This document shows positions 55,779-64,000 of a DNA stretch of 64,000 nucleotides, piece after piece. The stretch's first letter is position 1. Each line of letters begins with the position of its first letter. Under the pieces are notes generated by a model. That model saw only the letters and a program-made list of their open reading frames with translations. It was not told the DNA's origin and ran no database searches. The stretch is from Amorphophallus konjac (Eukaryota > Streptophyta > Magnoliopsida > Alismatales > Araceae): NCBI GenBank assembly GCA_022559845.1, contig CM040120.1, positions 307,742,740 through 307,806,739 on the forward strand, in the 5' to 3' direction. The position numbers and the translations under genes were made by a program.

Positions 55779-56072
55779 GGATCGTTGTTGGATCCGTGGT
55801 CATGTGTGTGTGTGTTGTATTTTATTTGTGTGTGCGTAGGTCTTCTTAGATCTGCGTGTGTGTGTGGTTTTATCCATATCTTAGTGTTTGTGTGTGTGGA
55901 GTGCTGCACTTGTGGCAGCGTGTGTGTGTCTTGTTGATCAGCTTGTTGGATCGTTTTGGAGACCTCGTCTCCGTGTGTGTGTGTGTGTGTTGGGGTGCGT
56001 CCCCGTGTGTGTGGGCAGGCGTCGTCCTGCGTGTGTGGTTGGAGCGTCGTCTCCATTTGGGGATTTATCCCC
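55779..56072 (+). repeat. GT-rich hairpin array in R/U5 of element C
   Basis: GTGTGTGTG runs alternate with inverted repeats: GGATC/GATCC (55779-55795), AGGTCT/AGATCT (55838-55853), GCTGC/GCAGC (55903-55919), GGAGAC/GTCTCC (55958-55972), GGGG/CCCC (55992-56004), GCAGG/CCTGC (56015-56030), GGAG/CTCC (56041-56054), GGGGAT/ATCCCC (56059-56072). Several loops are CGTCGT or close to it. Confidence 0.75.
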
Positions 56073-56080
56073 GAGTGAAG

Positions 56081-56138
56081 CCTCACCGGGTTTGGTGAGG
56101 GGTGGACGTAGGATTTCCGTCGTTGCATCCGAACCACC
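56081..56138 (+). other. Two-hairpin block near LTR end, element C
   Basis: CCTCACC/GGTGAGG (56081-56100), then GGTGG/CCACC (56101-56105 with 56134-56138) enclosing GGAT/ATCC (56111-56130). CCACC is followed by TTAAAAA. Confidence 0.7.
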
Positions 56139-56354
56139 TTAAAAACCGTTGTGCATTGTGTGTTATTTGTGTGGTTTGATTATTTTTGTTATATGGTCAT
56201 GTGGGAACGGAGAGATTGAGAGAATTACTTAAACAGTTTTCAAATTGCTAATTAATGTTTATCACATATTTTGTAAAAAGTCAAAAGTTTCTTTAAAATT
56301 TGTAAACACCTAATTCACCCCCCTCTTGGGTGTCATTGATCGCGGGACTTCAAT

Positions 56355-56366
56355 TGGTATCAGAGC
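56355..56366 (+). other. Primer-binding site, element C (tRNA-iMet)
   Basis: TGGTATCAGAGC two bases after the LTR end. Confidence 0.9.
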
Positions 56367-56422
56367 TAAGGCTCTAATTTCATAGATCTAACGATCTAGA
56401 GTGATCCGGATCAATAACTACC

Positions 56423-58119
56423 ATGATATACACTTTGAATTCTCCACCGGTATTTGATGGTTGCAATTTTGATTTGTGGTTAGGTAGAATGTTTAGTCTA
56501 GTCAATTCATATGACCCTAAGCTATGGAAGCTTATTTCACATGGTCCTCATGAATTGCCTAAAGATAAAAATATCTGGACTGAAAATCAAAAGTGCAAAC
56601 ATGATCAAAATTACTTGGTTTTGAAATTGCTTATTGCTGTAGTTGATTCTAACTATTTCCCTTTTGTCTCCCATTGCAGGTCTGCGAAGGATATCTTGGA
56701 TGGCTTAACCAAAGTCTGGAAAGAGTATGAAGACCAAGGCCTTGTGGCAGGTATGAGCGATCAAGGGAGTGATCAGCGAATTGAATCAAGCTCAAAGGTA
56801 AATTCTGATTCTGATAATGAAGATGAAGTTACTTATGAAGATTTGTTGATTGCATATGATGATCTTGCTGAAAAATACAAGAAGCTAAAATATGAAAACA
56901 AAAAATTGAAAAAGGATGTCGAACAAAACAAGTGTAATTCCTCTTGCAAAAAATGCTTGCATCTAGAGGAAATGATTGAGGCTCATGTGTTTGACATTGA
57001 ATTTCACAAAGATCAAATATGTTCTTTAAGAAATGAAAACAAGGAGATGACTGCAAAACTGAATTCTATGGCCGATGATCAAACCTTGATAACTGAACTG
57101 ATTCATGATGAAAAGCTTGTTAAAGAAAATGAGAAACTGAAGGAATTGAACAAGGCCATTTCTGAAAGATGGTTAACTCTTGAAAAAGGAAAATCTGTGG
57201 TTGTTAGAGAATGTGAAAATGTGGATGAACTTAGGCAAGAAGTGGAATGCCTTAAGACTACCAATGTCGTGTTGAATGTTAGTCTTTCCACTTGTGAAGA
57301 AGAACTTGTCAATTCTGAATTACAAATTTCATATCTTCAATATGAAATTCTTGACTTGAATGATTCGATGTCTATATTTGTAAATGGTCAAGAAAACTTG
57401 AACAAATTACTTGGGATGAAAGTGAATTTTCAAAGGGAAGGGCTGGGCTATAATCCTGTGAATAAAAAGAAGTTTGAAAATAAAGTTTATACATCCTTTG
57501 TGCACAATTCAAATATAGCTAGCACATCAAATGAAAATCGAAAAAAGGAAAATCATGTTCCACACACACATGCATCCACAAAGAAAATCAATTTGCATCA
57601 AAAATCTAAAAATACTGCTAGCACACCCATGTATGTTGAACATTCTTCTGCCATACACAAACAACCAACTAGAAAGAAACTCACATGCTTTTATTGTGGA
57701 AAACATGGACATGCTATGCATAATTGCTTCATTATGAAGAATGATGACCTGAGAGCATGTAGGAACCAAGCTGTTTTGAAAAATGCAAAGGAAGTCTTCA
57801 CCACAAAACCTTCCATGCATTGTAATCACTGTGGTAAAAGAGGTCACACCAAGTCATAATGTTGGTTATTCATGAAGAAAGAGAGTCTTCACTCAACAAG
57901 TCATGCTCACATACATAGACTAGTAGAGCCAATGAGAATGAAAAACGTGATGCCACGTGCTTCCCCCCATCACTTTGGCAAATCTGGGAATGTTAAGCAT
58001 GATTATTTTCTCATAAAAAATTATGACTTGAATGTTGTTAAAAATTAGAAATTACATGCCAAAGTTGCTGCTAACCCACAATGACCTAAAAGGATTTGGG
58101 TACCTAAGAAGGTCAAATG
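56423..58119 (+). pseudogene. gag: Gag of element C, stopped inside a zinc knuckle
   Basis: The ATG at 56423 starts MIYTLNSPPVFDGCNF; the frame is open for 478 residues to the TAA at 57857. The N-terminal gag domain (KLISHGPHELPK, SAKDILDGL) is close to that of element A. A long coiled coil and LNKLLGMKVNFQREGLGYNP follow. Knuckle 1, CFYCGKHGHAMHNC, is intact. Knuckle 2, CNHCGKRGHTKS, is cut by the stop one residue before its last Cys. The same frame continues with a decayed third knuckle and the gag end motif RIWVPKKVK at about 58093-58119, with more stops. In A the gene is still intact, so the loss here is recent. Confidence 0.8.
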
Positions 58120-58136
58120 AGAAATCTGTTTTGCAG

Positions 58137-58193
58137 ATGTGCCTTGGGAATGAAAAGCATGAAATCTATTTTTATCAAGAAGGTAAGGCACAT
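58137..58193 (+). other. Post-gag hairpin (element C copy)
   Basis: ATGTGCCTT (58137-58145) pairs perfectly with AAGGCACAT (58185-58193), directly after the gag end. Counterpart of 2227-2268 in element A. Confidence 0.6.
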
Positions 58194-58610
58194 GGGTTAG
58201 TGACATAAGTCAGCTTAAAAGAAAAACCAAAACTAAAATTTGGAAACTCAGGTGATATCCCTCTAACTTTCTTCAGTAATTGTGTCATTGGTTTGATTCA
58301 TATTGTGCTGAATAGTCTTGTGATAATGCACATATCTGTACATGCATTCCATCCATAGTTGTTTGCATATCTATATGTACATCACTTGTCATATAGCATC
58401 TTGTTGTAGGAGAGCTTGAAGATTCTTCAGATCATGATTTCACTACATATACTGAGTCTGCATACACTTTCACGTACTGTCATGTATAAGTTGAATATTG
58501 TGAATTCATGTGATAATGCATAGCAATCCTCCTACCTTCACCACCCTTGACTATATAGTATATCAAATGGTGACATGTGGAAGGGCATGTTTCGCCTGTC
58601 TGAAAGCTAT

Positions 58611-58660
58611 CACTACGCGTGAGGTGATCTTCGGATCTAAGTTCTCCGCCCGGTACTATA
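58611..58660 (+). other. Conserved hairpin M1, element C copy 1
   Basis: CTACGCGTGAGG, then GATC-TTCG-GATC (58626-58637; 4 bp with a TTCG tetraloop), then GTTCTCCGCCCGGTACTA. Confidence 0.5.
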
Positions 58661-59710
58661 AGTCAATTAATTACAGGCTGCATATGGCATTGGATGGTAA
58701 CATCTTGCATTCATGCACACACTAAGGGGGAGCAACCGCATTCGTTATATGGGATTAATGTTTAGGTTCACACATGAGTCATGCATTGTATCTAGAGCTG
58801 TCTAGGGGATGTTGGTTGTTAAAATAATTTGTCATGCCATTGTCAATAAATTTGAATTAAATTGACAACTCAAATTCCCTTGTCCCAGGATGTAGATTAT
58901 ACTCCAAAAAATTCAAATGATGATGGTCTAGTCATGACCAAGCTTGAATCAACTGAGGAATACCTTGCAAGGATGAAAATGATAAAAATCTCCTCAATCC
59001 GCCACCAGGAGACAGAAAGTGATCTAGATAAGTACCCAAGGTATGGTATAAAAGGCCCGCAACAGGTAAAGTTGATCAACCATTGTTCATGAGAAAATCA
59101 GGTAAAGTCCTTTTAGTGGTTCATGCATATATGTTTATTATCATCTCTCGAACTACTAATAATGCTTTATATGATTATTTTGCAGGGATTATACAAGAAG
59201 ATTTTGAAATGAGCATTATGGATGAATTGATTTGTACCTTCTTTGAATTGCAGGTGGAAGATTTGGAAGATGACGGATGCTCAAGGCACAAGTATTGGGA
59301 AATTAACTTTTGAGCTCTGTTTGAAAAACTCATAGTTATTTTAACCATATTTCCATAAATGAAGATAAAAAAAATTGGTTTTGTTATTAGAATGCATATC
59401 CATTTTCATGCATAAACATTTGTGATGAATCTTGACATTTACATGTGGAAGATTATGGAATGCACCTCTCAATAGGTCTGTTGAACTCATGTAAAAATTC
59501 TGGAAACCTGACATGTTGTTGCCCTAGTATGATGTGATGATTTTGTCAAATTACTTGAACCAAATTAAAAATCTTGAGAAATATGTATGAGGTGATTGGC
59601 TATTGAATATCTCTCAATTTGAATTACATGATGACATCTGAGCTTAATTGAGTATCTAGTATATCAAATACTGAGTAGTGAAAAGGTGGGTCACATCCAC
59701 CTGGGAACTC

Positions 59711-59760
59711 TCACTATGCGTGAGTTGGTCTTTGGATTAACGTTCTCCACCTCGTAGTAG
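59711..59760 (+). other. Conserved hairpin M1, element C copy 2
   Basis: CTATGCGTGAG, then TTGGTC-TTTG-GATTAA (59725-59740; 6 bp including two G-T pairs), then CGTTCTCCACCTCGTAGTA. Confidence 0.5.
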
Positions 59761-60775
59761 AACTCAAAGAAGTCAAATGGTTGATTTATAAATGAATCTT
59801 TGAACTGAGTTATTTCAATTGAAAATATATTTTTACTCATGATTCAAATATTTGGCTTGTGAATGATTTTTAATTTCAAAACTTGTAAAAGATTTCTAAA
59901 AATCTGATTTTGAATAATTCTGAAAATTAGGTTGCATTGTTTAATTTTGATCATGTATGCAGCCTCATTCATAAAGATCATGTCAAAAAAAATGTTTGGT
60001 TGATCCATTAATTGAATGTGAATAGTCTCATGTGGAAGTTGTCATATTGGATTGGAATCAATGCTCTCATCGTGCTTTTACATCCTGCTTTCCATTTGCA
60101 TATAGTTATAGGTTGCATGCATCATCATTCAATGCATAAGGTGCTTTTAGATCATACAAATGAATATCGTAAGTCTGAATCACTTTGCACACTGCATCGC
60201 ATTCTTATATGCTCACACGTTGTATTGCATTGAAACTCATGCATTAGTCGCACTTAGTTCATTCAGTTATCATCCATTCAATTGGTATCATATTGTCCAT
60301 TCAATTGGTATCAAATTGACATCACATTGCTCGCATGCATGTCATAGTGCATTTGCATAAACTCCCAATGAGTGCTTACTTGTTATTATATGTTATTCAC
60401 CCCCATCCTTGAAACTTCTATGACCTTATGTCTTCTTGATAAATAATGCTGCATTTGAGTCATTTTTTGGAGTGCTTCATATCGTACACTCTGGGGGTGT
60501 TTATATTTCATAAGTGCATCTATTTAGGGGGAGCTGCACTGTTATGTATTCATGATATTTTCGGTATACATGCTAAATCAAATACGCACACTTCTTGCAC
60601 AAAATGTGAAAATGAGTGTTAATGATAAGGATATATGAATTTCTTTTTAACACTCTCGAGATGTTAAACTTGCTGCATGTATGTTGAAAAGACAGTTGAG
60701 GAAAAAGCTACCTACCCATCCTTATTGAAAAAAAAATCTGAAATGATAATGAAAGATAGAGCAATGCTCGGTCTC

Positions 60776-60930
60776 ACTGAGTAAACTGGGCACATGTCAC
60801 CTGAGACGTGATGTGGTTCATATCTGAAAAGTGTTGACTAGTATCTCTGTTCAAAATGAGGTGAAATGGTTCAGTATTCTGAGTAACCGGGGATTCTGGC
60901 ATGAGCTCCATGCGTCTACTCGCGTAAAAA
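60776..60930 (+). other. M2-like blocks, element C (two)
   Basis: Both begin like M2 of element B: ACTGAGTAAACTGGGCAC (60777) and CTGAGTAACCGGGGATTCTGGC (60879). Stems are different from B: CACA..TCAC/GTGATGTG in the first, GCATG/CATGC in the second. Confidence 0.4.
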
Positions 60931-62221
60931 GGAATCATTTGAACCTGATCACTCTTGAAAAATTCTGACTATCATGTGATATTGGTTGAGTTGAAAAATA
61001 TTGGTGAAAACTCATTGTGGTAGAGCGTAGCCTCCAATACGTTGTTCTCAAAATTGAAGTGCAGTCTGTAAAATATCTCCTTGTGTTGATTTGAAAATCT
61101 GAATATCCATATTGCAACTATCGTTTTTCATGTTACTCACTTACACTCTTGAAATTTGATTTAATATGTATTCAGAAAGTTGATTGACTACATTAGCAAT
61201 TGCATGAATCTCCTATATACTTGCACAACCTCCCATGTGCTACACATGTGCATTTCAATTGCCATGACTCTCTTGCACCCTTCTTATACCTATCCTCTCT
61301 TAAACAAGTCTGGGGGAGCTATGTTGCATGTATATATATGTATTTGTTTGATTGTACATCTCATATGGCATCATTTGCATATATATAGCTTCATGCACTA
61401 TAACCGAAAATGTCAAAATCTGAAAATCCATCACTTTCCAAAAATGTTTTCTGAGTTCAAAAATTGGCCTAGTTGTTTTTCATTTCATTGTATGCTTGCA
61501 TTGAGTTTCATATGATTGCATTCATATTGTCATCATGTCTGTTCAGTTGCCTTGCATGCATTCATAGTGTCACATGTGTTGCATTTCATGCATTTCAAAC
61601 CAAAATATAAAAATCAGAAAATTTAAAAATCAAAGAAAATCCTTTTGATATGCATTCCTGCTCTTGCTTGTTGTGAAAATTTGACATGGGATCTAGATTC
61701 TGAATGCTATCATGGTGAACACCCCATCCTGTGCACATCTTCCCCCACTGGTTCATATCCTTGAGGCCAATCGCCATCTTCAATTGGTATCTATACATGT
61801 TTGACTGTATTTACTTTGGATGGTATCATATTGACTTGTGAGACTAATCACCAATTGATCTCATCTGATTGGAATCATGTTGATTTGTTTGTACATGATT
61901 TGTCCTTGCTTCTTTTGATTTGATAAGATGGGCTATTGCTGTTTCAAAGGGAGATTAGCTTGTTCTTCCAAATTTGGCTTCTTCCATCTTGTTGATATTG
62001 TTGATCATGTCACAGGGGTAAAAAGATCTGCATTATCCCGCTTTTTGATTATGTCAAAGGGGGAGAAAAATTGATGATTGTGTGTAATGATTGAGGTGTA
62101 ACAAGGGGATTGTGTGTGACAAGGGGAGAAGAACATTTTGTGCCATTCTGTTATATCATCTTAAGTTTATCATTAAATTTGTCATCATCACTAAGTTTGT
62201 CATCATCAAAAAGGGGGAGAT

Positions 62222-64000
62222 TGTTGAGTTATAGTTTTAATGATTGTTGTGATTATTGTTCATGACCGTTATGGTTTTGATGATAACTAAACTTAATGAG
62301 TGATTACGTGATGATAACTAAACTTGCATGGTTCGGATGGCAAATGACAACGATTACATAGTCTTGATCCTTGGTTTGTATATAATCTTTGGTTGAATGT
62401 TTGATGTCAATGGGATGCATATATAGATCATTTGGATTCACAAAATGAAGGCTTCATGAGAATCTTGGTTGAAAGTGGTAGATGGCATCGAAGTGATTGA
62501 ACTTGCATTGTCTTAACTTTATTTACTCTCTTATGTAGGTTTAAAATGGAATGCCAATCCCATATGCAAAGGTATCAAGATTCATGGTGAGAACTTGACA
62601 CTTTGCATGTGTATATTTTTGGGAGAAAATGGTAAGTTTCCATTTAGAGTTTTTGATCTTGATAGGATATATGATTGATATGTGTTCTCACATTGCATAT
62701 ACACTTGGCAAATTAGACCCAATCCCATTGTTGAATGGCATCATCATGATATATGAAATTTGGTTCAATGATGCTATCTTATTGCACAAATTGGATAGCC
62801 ATATGATCTTGATGTTATGTTATGGTTGATTGAGTTTTACAAGTGTTTTCATCCTCCTTGTTAATAATTTCATGTATGTACTTCATGCATTCATCACTTG
62901 GGATCATTGGGCATGTGTTCTTACATGTTTACTATTGTTTTTATTTTTTCTGCAGGTTTAGGTCGACCTAAAATTACTGTAGCTAGCGGTCGACCGCCAG
63001 GAAGTTTAGGTCGACCGAAAATCCCAGAAACCAACGGCCAACAGTTTTCTCAGTAGCGGTCGACCGCCAGAAGCTGCAAGTCGACCGCCAGCCCCGAGCC
63101 AACAAAAGTTGACTTTATTCTCCACTTCGAGAAGAGCCATTCTCCTTATATTTCTTTAATCCTAATGACACCTAATCATCCACAAAATGTGGATCTGATC
63201 TGGAGGATGTCCAAGGACCATTCAAAGGTTATAAAACCTCCACAAGAAGGGTTAGAAACCCTAATGCTTCAAGGGGATCAAGAGAAATCAAGGGAGGCTA
63301 GAAGAGAAGATTCACGGGTACTGTAGCACCTCCATGAACAGTGCTTCGTGCTGAAGTTCTTCATCCTTCCTCAACACATTGAAGGTAAATCTGAAGCCAA
63401 TATACCCCCATCCAAGTGAAGAAGCAATCAACCAACAAAGAGAGATCAAGAGGGAGGCCATCAAGGCAAGAAGAAGGCTGCAGGAACTCTTGCAAACATA
63501 CTCCATTTTGTAAGTTCTTCATCCATCTCCAAGGTGTTTCAAGCCAAAGCTGAAGCCAGCAACCTCCAAGGAAGTGAAGAAGCAAGCAAGCTAGGATTCA
63601 AAGGAAGATTGCCCAAGGGGGAAAGAAGAAGAAGCAACCAAGCACCGATTCGAGAAAAGGCTGCTAAAAGGTGAAAGAATATTATTTCTCAAGATCCATA
63701 TGAAGTCTTTCAAGCTCTGCTCAAGTGAAGATTGAAGCCACGTTTAAAGATCAGCAGCATACGTTCAAAGGGAAGCCAAATCAGGAGTTTTCTAAACTGT
63801 GCCTCATTGCCTTTGTGTTTTGGGTGTTATTTTTGTGTTCCTCATAAACTGTGAAAACTTGTGTGTGTGTGGATCGTTGTTGGATCCGTGGTCATGTGTG
63901 TGTGTGTTGTATTTTATTTGTGTGTGCGTAGGTCTTCTTAGATCTGCGTGTGTGTGTGGTTTTATCCATATCTTAGTGTTTGTGTGTGTGGAGTGCTGCA
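62222..64000 (+). repeat. 3' LTR of element C, cut by window end
   Basis: Starts TGTTGAGTTATAG after the purine tract and follows 54130-55908 closely, with a handful of single-base differences. It contains the third copy of the 66-residue ORF (62629-62829). Confidence 0.9.
62629..62829 (+). CDS. 66-residue ORF in U3 of element C LTR (copy 3)
   Basis: Peptide identical to copies 1 and 2; same bases as copy 2. See 53719-53919 for the silent differences. Confidence 0.3.
   Translation: MVSFHLEFLILIGYMIDMCSHIAYTLGKLDPIPLLNGIIMIYEIWFNDAILLHKLDSHMILMLCYG

Larger units (their letters stand above)
54130..56352 (+). repeat. 5' LTR of element C (2.2 kb)
   Basis: TGTTGAGTT to GGGACTTCA. In order: exon-like segment, short ORF, a GTCGACC motif group (54868-54995), TATA box (55137), purine-rich leader, GT-rich hairpin array, two-hairpin block, AATTCACCCCCC box (56312). 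Confidence 0.9.
58120..62221 (+). other. Noncoding interior of element C with multiple polypurine tracts
   Basis: No pol or other gene recognised in 4.1 kb. Purine tracts near 58727, 60525, 61312, 62055 and 62210; the last (AAAAAGGGGGAGAT) borders the 3' LTR. Holds two M1 hairpins and two M2-like blocks. Confidence 0.7.
53312..64000 (+). mobile_element. Element C: gag-only Sirevirus-like element with a deleted tandem copy in front
   Basis: Order: LTR part (53312-54058), 71 bases of internal 3' end with purine tract (54059-54129), full LTR (54130-56352), PBS, gag, a 4.3 kb noncoding region, 3' LTR (62222 to window end). No pol is present. The two main LTRs differ at only a few positions per hundred bases or fewer by eye, so the insertion is young. 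The whole structure sits in the 3' LTR of element B. Confidence 0.88.

Noticed and set aside
55707..56142. Cys/Val-rich ORFs in the element C LTR
   Set aside because: They are translations of GTGTGTGTG runs.
1..64000. tRNA or rRNA genes
   Set aside because: Reading both strands I saw no tRNA-like A and B boxes with a cloverleaf and no rRNA sequence; the only tRNA link is the primer-binding sites.

Overview
This window is repeat-rich intergenic DNA from a large flowering-plant genome. Evidence for this is the stacked, nested LTR retrotransposons of Ty1/copia and Ty3/gypsy type, primer-binding sites (PBS) for plant initiator-tRNA-Met and a Tat-type PBS, and plant-type TATA boxes. No intact host gene was recognised. 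The species cannot be named from the sequence. Names A to G below are mine.

Layout. 1-8135 (minus): element A, a Sirevirus-like Ty1/copia element with a 3.3 kb 5' LTR, an intact gag and no pol. 8136-9753 (plus): a fragment of an unrecognised protein family with 'GCPGPP' repeats. 9754 to about 18840 (plus): element D, a Tat-lineage Ty3/gypsy element with LTR, PBS, broken gag-pol and the distal part of an antisense gene; its 3' end is missing. 18841-20480: a fragment that looks like host-gene exons. About 21590-25826 (minus): element F, a deleted chromovirus whose reverse transcriptase is fused in frame to the end of integrase. 25827-30816 (plus): element E, the 3' part of a second Tat element with its antisense gene and 3' LTR. 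30817-36643: LTR-like sequence without coding. 36644 to about 42140 (minus): element G, a non-autonomous gypsy element carrying gag and a second GCPGPP protein. 42337-43955: another LTR-like stretch. 43956-53311 (plus): element B, a decayed Sirevirus-like element with full pol. 53312-64000 (plus): element C, inserted into the 3' LTR of B. It is gag-only, and a deleted tandem copy sits in front of it.

How the parts work together. A, B and C share one LTR plan although most of their LTR sequence is unrelated: a motif array upstream of the TATA box (U3), a TATA box, a purine-rich leader, a run of short perfect hairpins each of different sequence, a two-hairpin block ending in CCACC(T)(A/T)AAAA, an ATTCACCCCCC box, and the PBS. 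The two-hairpin block and three further hairpins in the 3' noncoding regions keep their pairing while the bases change, which suggests selected RNA structure. A and C have lost pol but kept a similar gag; B, or a live relative of it, is the kind of element that could supply pol. Two gypsy-type LTR stretches (36.3-36.6 kb and 43.4-43.8 kb) also contain dense hairpin arrays. These hairpin arrays, the related U3 motif arrays and the covarying 3' hairpins are the most unusual content of the window.
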